64,000 nt of DNA from Paractinoplanes ovalisporus. GTDB taxonomy: Bacteria > Actinomycetota > Actinomycetes > Mycobacteriales > Micromonosporaceae. Below are positions 1 to 9,156 of the stretch, piece by piece (positions within the stretch are counted from its first letter, which is position 1; each line of letters opens with the position of its first letter). The position numbers and the translations under genes were made by a program. The notes under the pieces were generated by a model that was not told the DNA's origin, did no database searches, and saw only the letters and a program-made list of their open reading frames with translations. Location: positions 1,259,158 through 1,323,157 of the forward strand of contig NZ_JAENHP010000001.1 in assembly GCF_016834655.1 (NCBI RefSeq), written 5' to 3'.

Positions 1-223
1 CGACCACGCCGGCAGCCATGACGCTCAGCGCCGGGGTCGCCCCGGGCAGCGCGCGGACTCCGGCGATCCCTCGTTCGATGTCGACAGCGCCGGTCAGAGC
101 GGCCGCCAGCTCCTCGTGCCGCTTTCGCGACTCGTCCTGCAAACCCAACAGCACTCCGGTCGTGATCTGTGCGGTCGCGGGCCGCAGCCGGCCCCTCGGC
201 AACGGCGTAGGAGGAGTGAACAA
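1..223 (-). CDS. Partial hypothetical protein, leftward, cut by window edge
   Basis: A leftward reading frame runs off the left edge and has coding-like codon use (third positions mostly G/C). It reads ...PRGRLRPATAQITTG, then a helical stretch LQDESRKRHEELAAALTG and IERGIAGVRALPGATPALS. I do not recognise the family. The start is unclear: TTG at 223 and TTG at 202 are in frame, neither has a good ribosome binding site, and the frame stays open for about 90 bases further upstream. It is divergent from the trypco2 gene, so it could belong to the same module, but that is inference. It could also be a truncated or frameshifted remnant. Confidence 0.35.
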   Translation of the reverse strand, partial: MFTPPTPLPRGRLRPATAQITTGVLLGLQDESRKRHEELAAALTGAVDIERGIAGVRALPGATPALSVMAAGVV

Positions 224-356
224 CGGCCATGCGACGAGGTCAAGCGGACGGACATGAATCAGCCTTCCGGCGCTTGAACCGTCTGACCGCGATTGAGTAC
301 CGTACGCACTTCGGACAGATGATCGAGATCAATGACATCCAGCGTCAGGAGTCTCT

Positions 357-683
357 TTGGACATCGAACTGGGTGATGCGGTCGCCGCGCTGCGGTCGGA
401 GCTCCTGCTCGCCGCTGAGAACGGCATCGATCAGGACGTCTCCTTCGTGGTCGGTCCCATCGAGCTCGAATTCGCCGTGGAGCTGCGCGCCGACGCGCGA
501 GCCAAAGCGGGGTTCAAGGCCTGGGTGGTCACCGGCGAGGTCGCCGCCGGTGTAAACCGCGGCACGACCCAGAAAGTCAAGGTCACGCTGACCCCGCAGC
601 GTCCCGACGGCGGCGGCTGGCTGGTTGCGGGCCGACCTCCGGCCTCCGGTCCAGCCCAGCACTCCGACCGCCTCGGTCGCTGA
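357..683 (+). CDS. trypco2-domain protein (trypsin co-occurring domain)
   Basis: A 108-residue protein that starts at TTG 357, with AGGAG at about 347-351 as ribosome binding site. It opens with the helical IELGDAVAALRSELLLAA, followed by VGPIELEFAVEL, an alternating beta region, and a hallmark tail TTQKVKVTLTPQRPDG. This order (DAV..LR.EL helix, GP.ELE.EV strand, HRVKLTLTP-like strand) is what I know as the trypco2 domain, named because it sits next to trypsin-like proteases in predicted NTP-dependent conflict systems. Its 3' end overlaps the protease-NTPase gene by about 60 bases in another frame if that gene starts at 625, so the two are probably translationally coupled. The biochemical role of trypco2 is not established; it is thought to be a small adaptor or sensor for its partner. 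The extra 20 residues after the domain are low complexity. Confidence 0.78.
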   Translation: MDIELGDAVAALRSELLLAAENGIDQDVSFVVGPIELEFAVELRADARAKAGFKAWVVTGEVAAGVNRGTTQKVKVTLTPQRPDGGGWLVAGRPPASGPAQHSDRLGR

Positions 684-3600
684 CGCCTGCTCGAGACACC
701 GCGTGCACATCGACCGGGTCGTCGGCATCCACGCGGAGGAACTGGTCGGCTCGGGCTACCTGATCGGCTCCCGCCTCGTCCTGACCTCGGCGCACGTGGC
801 ATCGGTGGTAGACGCCCCGATCGAGGTGATCACGGCGGACAACGAGGCGACCTATGCCGGATCTGTGCGATGGCGGGGCTCTGCCGGTGGTCGCGACGAC
901 GTGGCCCTTGTGGAGATCGACGACGCCGATTGGCCGGAATATCCGGTGCCGACGCGATGGGGACGGGTAGCGACCGGCCGTCCGGGAACCGCGTGCGAGA
1001 CCGCCGGGTTCCCCGTCTGGGCCCGGACGTTCGAGGGACGTGGGGAGCTCTGGCATTCCGAGGGCCGCCTCAATCCCGGCAGCGGCCACGTCGGGGACCG
1101 GTACTACCTGACGTTGACCGGTGTTCCCCCGGCGTCACCGGCCGACGGTTCATCGCCGTGGGCCGGCCTCTCCGGAGCCGCCCTGTTCTGCGGCGATCTG
1201 CTCACCGGGGTGATCGCCTGGGATCCGCCCGGGGCCCAGCACGGTCACCTCGCAGCCGTACCGGTGTACGCATTCTGCCGCGATCCTGGCTTCCTCGACA
1301 TGCTCGCCGCCCATCACGTGGGCACAGCCATCCTGGAGCCGGTCGAGCTTCAGGAGGCCGCCGAGATCGAGGTACTGCCGGCCGGTTCGGCTGCATCCCT
1401 GCTCAGGGCGCGGGCCGAGGTTGTGCGCTTCCGCGGCCGCGACGAACTGATGGAGAGCCTGCGGGGCTGGTGCGTCCGTCCGGGTCGGCCGGTACACCTG
1501 GTGCACGGCCCGGGCGGCCAGGGCAAGACGAGGGTCGCCCAGGAGCTGTGCAGCCGCCTGACCTCGCTGAGGTGGGCGACGCTCTGGCTCCGCAACGACG
1601 CAGCCGCCGACTCCTTCGCCGCCGTCGCGCACAGCGCGGTGCCAATGATCGTCGTCGTGGACTACGCCGAGTCGCGTAAGGACCAAGTCGTCGCCCTGTT
1701 ACGGGCCGCCTCCCGGCACAATGGGCGGGAACCGTTGCGGATACTGCTGATCGCCCGGGCGATGGGCCCCTGGTGGGAGGATCTGAGCGACGACGCGGAG
1801 TCGATGCTCGACGGCACCCGGACGACATTCCTCTCCGAGCTGGAGAAGGATCCGGCCGGACGGTCCGCGGCCTACGGCGCGGCCGTCAAGGATTACGCGA
1901 CCGTGCTCGCCAAAGCCATGCCGGGCACCGATTGGCTGACGATCTCCACCCGCCTGAGTTCCCGGGGCAACGCGTCGCTGCGAGACGACACCGCACTCAC
2001 GATCCACATGACGGCGCTGGCCGACCTGCTCGACGCCGCGACCACGAGCGAGCTGGAATCTCCGGTATCCGGAGCAGCGCCCGTCGAGGACCGCCTGCTC
2101 CACCACGAACGACGCTACTGGCGACGTACTGCCCGGGGCGTCCGCGAGCTGGACACGATCGGCGACCAGGCCATGGAGGATGCCCTGGTCGCCGCGATGG
2201 CATTCGGCGCCGCCGATCGTCGCCAGGCCGACGCCCTGCTGGAGCGCCTCGACCGGATGGAGGGGCATCCGTACGACCGCCGGGCCGCGCTCCGTGATTG
2301 GATCAGCCATCTCTATCCGGGCACCGACGACCGGATATGGGGAAGTATGCAGCCCGACCGGCTGGTTGAACGCTTCGTCGGACGGCGAATGGCAAACGAC
2401 GCCGCCCTGATCGCCGGCCTGATACCGGTCGCCGGCAACACGCAACGGGCCCGGCTACTCACCGTCTACTCCCGGGCGGTGGCTCACCCGGCGGCTGACG
2501 CCACGCTCGGTGAGACGCTGACCGAGATGTGCATCCGTCACCGGGACGACCTGACCCAAGCCATGATCGACGTAGCGCCCTTCACCGAGGCGGCGGCCCC
2601 GTTGATCGCCGCACTGTTCCGAATTTTGGACTCGACCGGCGTCGAAGGGCAGGTCGATGTCCTCCAACGCATCCCGGTCGGCAGCACCGTACTGGCTGAG
2701 GTCGGCGTCCACGCGGCGCAGAGGGTGGTCGACGACTACACCGGTCGGTTGGCCGACGACGTAGACACCCTGATCGGCCTGGTTTCGGCGTACGACACCC
2801 TGTCCGTCTGGTCCGGTCGGCTCGGCCGGTACGAGGCGGCGGTTCGCACCGCGAGCGATGCCGTCGACGGCCGGCGGGCCATGGCCGACGGCCTGATCGA
2901 CGATCAGCAGTCGAAGCTCGCCGATTCGCTCAGCAACCTCGCGGTCTGGTTGGGCGCCCTGGGCCGGCGCACAGACGCGCTGGCCGCCATCCGCGAGGCA
3001 CACGACATCTACCTCGGCTTGCAGGCCGAGGTAGATATCGATCCCGACGGCCGGCCGCAGCTCGCCCGGTCCTACAGCAACCTCTCGGTACGCCTGGCCG
3101 ACGTGGGGGCGGCCTCGGAGGCGCTCGAAGCCGGGCGGGCGTCGGTACGCATCTGGCGCGAGCTGGCGGCTCAGGACGACAGGCACCGCTCCGAACTAGC
3201 CGCTGCCCTGACCAACCTGGCCGTCCATCTCGCCGCCCTGAGCCGGCACGGGCAGAGTCTGGTGGCGGTCGACGAGGCGGTACAGATCTACCGTCAGCTC
3301 GCGGCCACCAATCCCGATTCGTACCTGCACGACCTGGCCCGGACCCTCAACAACCTCGCCAACGGACTCGCTGTGCTGGGGTACGTCGCGCGGGCGCTGG
3401 CGTCTTCGACCGAGGCGGTCGGCATCTATCGCCGGCTCACGGCTTCGGGCGAGGGCGCCTTTCAGCCCGAACTGGCGTCCTGCCTGAACAACCGCGCCGT
3501 CCTCCTGGACAGCGCCGGTGACCGTGCCGGCGCATCCGAGACCGCAGCGGAGGCTGTCGGCATTCTGCGCCGGCTCCGAGCCGGACTCCCGGACGCTTTC

Positions 3601-3780
3601 CTTCCCGACCTGGCCGCGTCACTGGTCAACCAAGCTCGCCTGGAGCCTGGCTCGGCCGACTCGTCGACGATGCTGGACGAGGCCGTGCGCCACTACGAGG
3701 CCCTGATCGGGCAGTGGCCGGGCCGCTACGGCCCCGCGCTGGCCGAGGCCCGCTCCCTGCTCGCTCAGACACCCGGGTGA
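625..3780 (+). CDS. Trypsin-like protease / STAND-type NTPase / TPR fusion, conflict-system effector
   Basis: About 1051 residues if TTG 625 is the start; GTG 703 is a shorter alternative that keeps all domains. Residues 30-230 form a trypsin-like protease: His57 in LTSAHV, Asp92 in RDDVALVE, Ser183 in GLSGAAL, so the triad looks intact. Residues 268-500 are a P-loop NTPase with Walker A GPGGQGKTR (295-303) and a Walker B-like MIVVVDYAE (341-349). From about 740 to the end there are helical repeats of TPR type (for example LADSLSNLAVWLGALGRR and ALTNLAVHLAALSR). There is no signal peptide or membrane segment, so it should be cytosolic. In this family the TPR and NTPase parts are thought to sense and switch, with the protease as effector. 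It follows a trypco2 gene, which supports this reading. Function in this organism is inferred from family and context only. Confidence 0.85.
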   Translation: MRADLRPPVQPSTPTASVADACSRHRVHIDRVVGIHAEELVGSGYLIGSRLVLTSAHVASVVDAPIEVITADNEATYAGSVRWRGSAGGRDDVALVEIDDADWPEYPVPTRWGRVATGRPGTACETAGFPVWARTFEGRGELWHSEGRLNPGSGHVGDRYYLTLTGVPPASPADGSSPWAGLSGAALFCGDLLTGVIAWDPPGAQHGHLAAVPVYAFCRDPGFLDMLAAHHVGTAILEPVELQEAAEIEVLPAGSAASLLRARAEVVRFRGRDELMESLRGWCVRPGRPVHLVHGPGGQGKTRVAQELCSRLTSLRWATLWLRNDAAADSFAAVAHSAVPMIVVVDYAESRKDQVVALLRAASRHNGREPLRILLIARAMGPWWEDLSDDAESMLDGTRTTFLSELEKDPAGRSAAYGAAVKDYATVLAKAMPGTDWLTISTRLSSRGNASLRDDTALTIHMTALADLLDAATTSELESPVSGAAPVEDRLLHHERRYWRRTARGVRELDTIGDQAMEDALVAAMAFGAADRRQADALLERLDRMEGHPYDRRAALRDWISHLYPGTDDRIWGSMQPDRLVERFVGRRMANDAALIAGLIPVAGNTQRARLLTVYSRAVAHPAADATLGETLTEMCIRHRDDLTQAMIDVAPFTEAAAPLIAALFRILDSTGVEGQVDVLQRIPVGSTVLAEVGVHAAQRVVDDYTGRLADDVDTLIGLVSAYDTLSVWSGRLGRYEAAVRTASDAVDGRRAMADGLIDDQQSKLADSLSNLAVWLGALGRRTDALAAIREAHDIYLGLQAEVDIDPDGRPQLARSYSNLSVRLADVGAASEALEAGRASVRIWRELAAQDDRHRSELAAALTNLAVHLAALSRHGQSLVAVDEAVQIYRQLAATNPDSYLHDLARTLNNLANGLAVLGYVARALASSTEAVGIYRRLTASGEGAFQPELASCLNNRAVLLDSAGDRAGASETAAEAVGILRRLRAGLPDAFLPDLAASLVNQARLEPGSADSSTMLDEAVRHYEALIGQWPGRYGPALAEARSLLAQTPG

Positions 3781-4114
3781 ATCCGCGGCCCCGCAGAGGG
3801 CGATGACGTTGCGTCTGCGAATAGCGCCCACACTTGCCGTTACCGGGCCATGACTCCTTCGCTCCACCACGCATGCGACCTGCATAAATAGCAATTACCA
3901 TTATCACGGTGGTCGATGTCACATCGACGTCCGGCGATCGCCCGAGAGTCGCTTCTGACCAGCCTGATTAGACGGTCGCGAAAGCGCGGTCGGGGCTTTG
4001 CGGCTTGCCCGGAAGGTGACCGATCATGCTAAATTCGCCGCCGTGAATGCGGGGAACGGCGCCGAAGTCCTGCCCTGAATCCGAGACTGCGCGAATTCAT
4101 TGCGGGAGGAATAC
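3781..4114. other. Intergenic region with AT-rich patch and possible promoter
   Basis: No convincing gene in this 334-base gap. The stretch around 3885-3912 is unusually AT-rich for this DNA and may mark a promoter or a boundary between modules. Nearer the next gene, TTGCCC followed 19 bases later by TAAATT (about 4030) could serve as -35/-10, but the spacing is long and the call is weak. GGAGGA at 4105-4110 is the ribosome binding site for the gene at 4115. Confidence 0.4.
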
Positions 4115-5344
4115 GTGCGCCGTGTCTGCCTGACCGTGCCCACCAATCGGGAGTGCACCGCCACGCTGGCCGAGGTGGTGGCCGAAGCCGAGTATGCGGC
4201 GGGGCACTTCGACGTCGAGGTGCATCTGCTCGTGCTCGACTCGTCGGAACACTTCGCGGAGCACGCCGAAGTGCTGCGCGGCGCGGCGCACGTGTCGCAT
4301 CTGGACGAGGCGGCCCAGCGCGACTTCCTGCGGCGGGTGATCGGGCGGTCGGGGGTCGGCAAGCCCGATCTGATGCTCGACCTCATGCTGCCGGACCGGC
4401 TCTCCTACGGCGCCTGCACCAACCGGGCCTTCCTGATCGCGGCCGCCCTGGGCTGCGAATCGGTGCACCGGCGGGATTCCGACAGCTTCTTCCAGACGTA
4501 CGGGAACGAAAAGATCTTCCCGATCCACGCCGAGCTGTTGTCGCTCGGGAAGCCGGCGCGGGAGGCCGTGACCACCGAGGACCGCCTCGATCCGGCGCTG
4601 CGGGACGCGACCGTCGAGATGGTGGGCGCGTCGTTCGTCGGGGAGATGTCGGTCGACCTGGGTGAGGTCCGCGACCACGACGCCTATTACGACCTGGTCA
4701 GCCTCTGGGCGGCCGACGGCACCACCGACGCCGAGAAGCGGGAGCTGGTCGACGACTCGTTCACCGGCAGCGCGCCTTTCGACGGCGACCGGTCGACGCT
4801 TTCGGTGGTCGACCCGATGCGCGTGGACATGCACAACATCGCCTTTCACGGGCTGCACGAACGCATTCCGCTGCCGCCCGCCACCGACACCATCGGCAGC
4901 GACTATTTTCTCATTCACGTCGCCGACAAGGCCGGCCTGCCGGGAGTGCTGCACAACCGGCACATCGTCAACTTCCACACGGCCGAACGGAAGACCGACA
5001 CCGGTTTCCTGGCCTATCAGATGCGGTTCGCCAAGTTCATTCTGTCGATGGCGTACCTGCACTTCGTGTACGAGCGGATGACCAGCGACGACCCGGCCAC
5101 GATCGCCGCCATCGTACGGATGAGCACCTGGCAGCCCCGCGAGACGAACGAGGCCAAGGCCGACGCCATGGAGCTCGCCTACCGGCGGCTCGGCGGACGG
5201 TTCGTGCATGTCGCCGACCGGATCCGGGAGGACCGGCAACGCCTGCTGGTCGAGGCGCGCCGCGACATGGACGACTTCGCGCTGCTCATCGACGCGTGGA
5301 GTTCGCTGGTCGAGGCCGCCCGCGCCACGAGTCTGTCCTCATGA
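4115..5344 (+). CDS. DUF6271-like protein, predicted GT-A-type transferase
   Basis: 409 residues, starting at GTG 4115 with GGAGGA six bases upstream; a TTG at 4100 is in frame but would place the ribosome binding site inside the gene. The N-terminus RRVCLTVPTNREC, the strand VEVHLLVLDSS, the block YGACTNRAFLIAAALG and ESVHRRDSDS match my memory of the uncharacterised DUF6271 family. The layout (Rossmann-like start, then a DSD acidic motif after a hydrophobic strand) resembles GT-A nucleotide-sugar transferases, where such a motif binds the metal and the sugar nucleotide. I infer a transferase but cannot name donor or acceptor. It overlaps the next gene by 4 bases (ATGA), so it belongs to one operon with the PLP/GNAT enzyme and the exporter. 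No signal peptide or membrane helix is seen. Confidence 0.7.
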   Translation: MRRVCLTVPTNRECTATLAEVVAEAEYAAGHFDVEVHLLVLDSSEHFAEHAEVLRGAAHVSHLDEAAQRDFLRRVIGRSGVGKPDLMLDLMLPDRLSYGACTNRAFLIAAALGCESVHRRDSDSFFQTYGNEKIFPIHAELLSLGKPAREAVTTEDRLDPALRDATVEMVGASFVGEMSVDLGEVRDHDAYYDLVSLWAADGTTDAEKRELVDDSFTGSAPFDGDRSTLSVVDPMRVDMHNIAFHGLHERIPLPPATDTIGSDYFLIHVADKAGLPGVLHNRHIVNFHTAERKTDTGFLAYQMRFAKFILSMAYLHFVYERMTSDDPATIAAIVRMSTWQPRETNEAKADAMELAYRRLGGRFVHVADRIREDRQRLLVEARRDMDDFALLIDAWSSLVEAARATSLSS

Positions 5345-6939
5345 CGGACCGGCCCCACGTACGGTCGGCCCTCGCCGGCGCCAAGCGTGACCTGCTCGTC
5401 TATGACCTCACCGGCATCGACGAGCAGTACGACACGCTGCGGCGCGAGCTGCCCGGGGTGCTCGTCCGCTTCGCCATGAAGGCCTGCCCGGTGCCCGAGG
5501 TGCTGACGTCGCTGGCCGATCGGGGGGCCGGTTTCGACGCGGCCAGCCCGGGCGAGATCCGGCAGGCGCTGGCCACGGGCGTCTCGCCGCTCGACGTGCA
5601 CTACGGCAACACGGTCAAGTCCGATGCCGACATCGCCGACGCCCACGGGCTGGGTATCACGACGTTCGCCACCGACTGTGCTGAGGACGTACGGGCCATC
5701 GCCGTGAACGCACCCGGCGCGCGCGTCTTCTGCCGGGTCGCCACCACCGGCGAGGGCGCGCTGTGGGGGCTCACCGGCAAATGCGGGGCCGACGACGCGG
5801 TGGCCGTGCTCGTGGAGGCCCAGGAGCTCGGACTGGTCCCCGCGGGCGTCTCCGTCCACGTCGGATCACAGCAGATGACCGTCGGCGGGTGGGAACGCGC
5901 CTTCGACCGCCTGTGCGAGGTCCGGGAAGCGCTGGAGTCCCACGGTATCCGGCTCGACCACGTCAACCTGGGCGGCGGCCTGCCCGCCGAGGGATACCTG
6001 GACTCCGGTGGGCGGCCGATGACCCCGCCCACCGCCGAGATCTTCGCCGCGATCCGGGCCGGCATGCGGCGGCTGGGCGACGACCTGCGCTTCGTCGTCG
6101 AACCGGGGCGCTATCTGGTCGCCGACCACGGCACGATCCGCGCCCACGTCGCCCGGCTCACCGTGCGCCGCGAGCCGTGGCTCTATCTGAGCTGCGGGCG
6201 CTTCAACGGCCTGTACGAGGCCGACCAGCTGCGCTACCGCCTGGAGTTCCCGACCCGCGAAGGCGGCCCGCTCGTGCCCGCCGTCGTCGCCGGCCCCACC
6301 TGCGACAGCGACGACACCCTGGGCGGCGCCCCGGCCCCCGTACCGGCCGATCTGGTTTCCGGCGACCCGGTGTGGATCCGTTCGGCCGGCGCCTACGCGA
6401 CCAGCTACACCACCCAGGGCTTCAACGGTTATGCCCCGCTGAGCTGCGTGGCCGTGCGCGCCGAGCGGATCCGCCCGATCGGCGACCACGACTGGGACGC
6501 GATCGCGCTGCTGGAGAAGGAGGCGTACGCCGCGAGCGGCATCTCCGAGGAGCGCGCGGTGCTCGAATCCCGGGGCCGGATCTCGCCGGCCACCTCGTTC
6601 GTGCTGGAGACCGAGGACGGCGTCGGCGGTTATCTGCTGGCCCTTCCCTATCCCCCGGACGAGTTTCCCGACCCGCACCGCGCCGAGACCGTCCGGCACC
6701 GCTCGGCCAACCTGCACCTGCACGACATCGTCGTCGGCGAGGGCCTACGCGGCCGCGGCTGGGCCCGGCGCCTGGTGCGGCACCTGACGGAAACGACGCC
6801 GTACGAACGGATCTCGCTGGTCGCCGTGGGCGGGAAGGCCGGTTTCTGGGCGGCCCGCGGCTTCCACGAGCATCCCGAAGTCCCGCTGCCGCCCGGCTAC
6901 GGCCCCGGCGCCGTCTACATGTCCCGGGTGATCGCATGA
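5341..6939 (+). CDS. PLP-dependent ODC/DAPDC-type decarboxylase fused to GNAT acetyltransferase
   Basis: 532 residues, starting at ATG 5341 in a 4-base overlap. Residues 1-380 are a fold-type III PLP enzyme of the ornithine/diaminopimelate decarboxylase group: Lys47 in RFAMKACP (PLP Schiff base), His173 in HVGSQ, NLGGGLP (PLP phosphate), EPGRYLV, and the cysteine motif GPTCDSDD (Cys321), all in family order. Residues about 390-532 are a GNAT domain with the acetyl-CoA loop LRGRGWARRL and a GFWAARGF helix. The usual YAVKxN around the lysine is FAMKAC here. One chain could therefore decarboxylate an amino acid and acylate the resulting amine; the substrate is unknown. The fusion and the neighbours (transferase before, MFS after, all overlapping) suggest biosynthesis and export of a small amine-derived metabolite rather than housekeeping lysine or polyamine synthesis. 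Confidence 0.85.
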   Translation: MTDRPHVRSALAGAKRDLLVYDLTGIDEQYDTLRRELPGVLVRFAMKACPVPEVLTSLADRGAGFDAASPGEIRQALATGVSPLDVHYGNTVKSDADIADAHGLGITTFATDCAEDVRAIAVNAPGARVFCRVATTGEGALWGLTGKCGADDAVAVLVEAQELGLVPAGVSVHVGSQQMTVGGWERAFDRLCEVREALESHGIRLDHVNLGGGLPAEGYLDSGGRPMTPPTAEIFAAIRAGMRRLGDDLRFVVEPGRYLVADHGTIRAHVARLTVRREPWLYLSCGRFNGLYEADQLRYRLEFPTREGGPLVPAVVAGPTCDSDDTLGGAPAPVPADLVSGDPVWIRSAGAYATSYTTQGFNGYAPLSCVAVRAERIRPIGDHDWDAIALLEKEAYAASGISEERAVLESRGRISPATSFVLETEDGVGGYLLALPYPPDEFPDPHRAETVRHRSANLHLHDIVVGEGLRGRGWARRLVRHLTETTPYERISLVAVGGKAGFWAARGFHEHPEVPLPPGYGPGAVYMSRVIA

Positions 6940-8117
6940 GCGCCTTCCGCCGCGCCCAGCTCTCGGTCGGCGCGCTGTTCTGCCTGCTCGGCTTCCAGTA
7001 CTCGACGTGGGCGGCCCGCATCCCGGCCCTCACCGACCGGCTGCACCTGACCGCGGCCGAGGTCGGCGTGCTGCTGCTGGCGGCCGGGGTCGGCGCCGCC
7101 GTGTCGTTCCCGATCGTGGCGAAGCTGATGGCGGTGCTCGGGTCGCGGCGGCTGTCGATCGCCGCCGGGCTCACCCTGATCGCGGCCCTGGCCGGGATCG
7201 GCGCCGCCCCCAACTACCCGGTGGCGCTGGCCGTGCTGCTCGTGGACGGCGTCGCGGTCGGCTGCCTCAACGTGGCCATGAACGCGCAGGGAGCGGCGCT
7301 CGAGGCGGCGTACGAACGCAACACCATGGCCCGCCTGCACGCGTTGTTCAGCGGCGGCATCTTCACCGCGGCCCTGCTCGCCTCGGGGGTCACCGCCCTC
7401 ACCGGCTCGCTGGCCGTGCACTTCGGCATCGCCGGCGCGCTGCTGGTGCTGCTCGTCCTCGTGGCCCGGCCGGCCCTGCTGGAGCAGGATCTGCCGGCCC
7501 CGCCCAAGGCCGAGGGCCGCCGCTGGTCGCTGCCGTCGAAGGTGGGGCTGTGGCTCGGCGCGGCCATGGCGCTGACCACGATCACCGAGGGCGCGATGAC
7601 CGACTGGTCCGCCCTCTATCTGGAACGGGTCGCGCACGCCGCCCCGCAGGTGCTGCCGCTGGGCATCGCGGTGACCTCGGCCATGATGGTGACCGCGCGG
7701 CTGTTCGCCGACGGCTGGCGGGCCCGCTGGGGCGACAAGCGGGTCGTTCTGATCGGCGGGGCCGTGGCCGGGGCCGGGCTCGGGCTGGCACTGGCGGCCG
7801 GTGGGGTGGTTCCGGCGCTGGCCGGGTTCGCCTGCGTCGGGCTGGGCATGGCGGCAGTGAGCCCGTGCCTCTATGTGGCGGCGGCCCGCGAGGGTTCGAC
7901 CGCGCTCACCATGGCCGCCACCATGGGCACGACCGGGTTGCTGGCCGGGCCGCCCGTCATCGGCCTGATCGCCGAGGCCACCACGCTCACCACGGCGATG
8001 GCGGTCGTTGCGGTCACGGCCTGGCTGGCCGTGCTGTGCGTGGTGCCGGTGCGCCTGGGCGAGGACGTCACAGCCAGCCCGCGCGACGCAGCAGCCGATG
8101 CAGCACCGCAGCACTGA
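6936..8117 (+). CDS. MFS transporter, probable exporter of the operon product
   Basis: 393 residues starting at ATG 6936, which overlaps the preceding stop (ATGA). The protein is almost entirely hydrophobic, with about 12 predicted membrane helices. The N-terminus FQYSTWAARIPALTDRLHLT and the GSRRLS loop between helices 2 and 3 resemble the YbjJ/fucose-permease-like branch of MFS, whose substrates are mostly unknown. The Pro-rich cytoplasmic loop PAPPKAEGRR separates the two six-helix halves. Tight coupling to the transferase and the PLP/GNAT enzyme makes export of their product the simplest guess. The 3' end overlaps the convergent corA-like gene by about 50 bases, which leaves no room for a terminator between them. 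Confidence 0.85.
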   Translation: MSAFRRAQLSVGALFCLLGFQYSTWAARIPALTDRLHLTAAEVGVLLLAAGVGAAVSFPIVAKLMAVLGSRRLSIAAGLTLIAALAGIGAAPNYPVALAVLLVDGVAVGCLNVAMNAQGAALEAAYERNTMARLHALFSGGIFTAALLASGVTALTGSLAVHFGIAGALLVLLVLVARPALLEQDLPAPPKAEGRRWSLPSKVGLWLGAAMALTTITEGAMTDWSALYLERVAHAAPQVLPLGIAVTSAMMVTARLFADGWRARWGDKRVVLIGGAVAGAGLGLALAAGGVVPALAGFACVGLGMAAVSPCLYVAAAREGSTALTMAATMGTTGLLAGPPVIGLIAEATTLTTAMAVVAVTAWLAVLCVVPVRLGEDVTASPRDAAADAAPQH

Positions 8118-9141
8118 CCACGAGCAGCAGCATGACGATCGGGTAGCCGTACCGGGTGGTGAGCTCGGGCATGTGGACGAAGTTCATGCCGTAGATGCCG
8201 GCGATCGCGGTCGGCAGCGCGGCGATCGCGGCCCATGACGCGATCTTGCGCATGTCGTTGTTCTGCTCCACCGTCAGCTGGGCCAGACGGGCCTGCAGCA
8301 GCGCGTTGAGCACATCGTCGAACGCGACCACCTGCTCGACCGCGGCGGTGTGGTGGTCGGCGACGTCGCTGAAGTAGCGCCGGACCTCCTTGGGCAGCTC
8401 GAGGAACTGCTTGCCCGCCAGCGCGGTCAGCGGGCGCTGCAGCGGCAGCACGGCCGCCTTGAACTTCATCAGCTGCCGTTTGAGCTGGTAGACCTGTTCG
8501 ACCGTGACCGGGGTGCCGGGCGCGAACACGGCCGCCTCGGTCAGTTCGATGTCGGTCTGCATGGCGGCCGCGATGTCGACGTAGACGTCCACGAGGCGGT
8601 CCAGGATCGCGTGCACCACCGACCACGGGCCGTGGGCCAGCGTCTTCGCGTCGGAGCTCAGGTCGGCGCGCAGCGAGCTGAGTTCCATGACGGTTCCCTG
8701 CCGTACGGTGATGACGAAGTGCGGCCCCACGAACAGCCGGACAAAACCGGTGCTCACGATCTCGCTGGTGGCGGTGACCCGCTCGTGCTCGACGTACTGG
8801 GCGGCCCGCACGACCAGGAACACGACCTCCTCGTACCGTTCGATCTTCACCCGCTGCTCGCGGTGAAGGATGTCCTCGACCGCCAGCGGGTGCAGCCCGA
8901 ACACCTCGGCGACCCGGCTCAACGCGGCCTCGGTCGGTTCGTGCAGACCGAGCCACACGTACGCACCCTCGCGCTCCCGGGCCTGCGCATAGAGCCGGGC
9001 CAGGTCGGCGGCCGGTCCGGGGCGCTCGACGGCGACCCCGTCCACGATCAGCTCGCAGCCCACGATCGCGGTGTGGTCGGCGCGCCCTCGACCCACCGGC
9101 CGGGGCGGCTGCCAGGTGCGGCGGCCGTCCAAGATTCTCAC
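8068..9141 (-). CDS. corA: CorA-family magnesium/cobalt transporter
   Basis: 357 residues, leftward. The long soluble N-terminal part (residues 1-290) ends in a helix rich in charged residues, followed by two C-terminal membrane helices. The signature YGMNFVHMPEL lies at the end of the first helix; GMN at the pore mouth is diagnostic of CorA channels for Mg2+, Co2+ and Ni2+. The C-terminus LLRRAGWL is short and basic, as expected inside the cell. The start is taken at GTG 9141; an in-frame TTG a few codons later has a slightly better GGTGAG upstream. It is convergent with the MFS gene and overlaps it. The upstream kinase gene is in the same direction, 15 bases away, so the two may be co-transcribed. 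Confidence 0.93.
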   Translation of the reverse strand: MRILDGRRTWQPPRPVGRGRADHTAIVGCELIVDGVAVERPGPAADLARLYAQAREREGAYVWLGLHEPTEAALSRVAEVFGLHPLAVEDILHREQRVKIERYEEVVFLVVRAAQYVEHERVTATSEIVSTGFVRLFVGPHFVITVRQGTVMELSSLRADLSSDAKTLAHGPWSVVHAILDRLVDVYVDIAAAMQTDIELTEAAVFAPGTPVTVEQVYQLKRQLMKFKAAVLPLQRPLTALAGKQFLELPKEVRRYFSDVADHHTAAVEQVVAFDDVLNALLQARLAQLTVEQNNDMRKIASWAAIAALPTAIAGIYGMNFVHMPELTTRYGYPIVMLLLVVSAAVLHRLLRRAGWL

Positions 9142-9156
9142 CCCCGAAGAGGGAGC

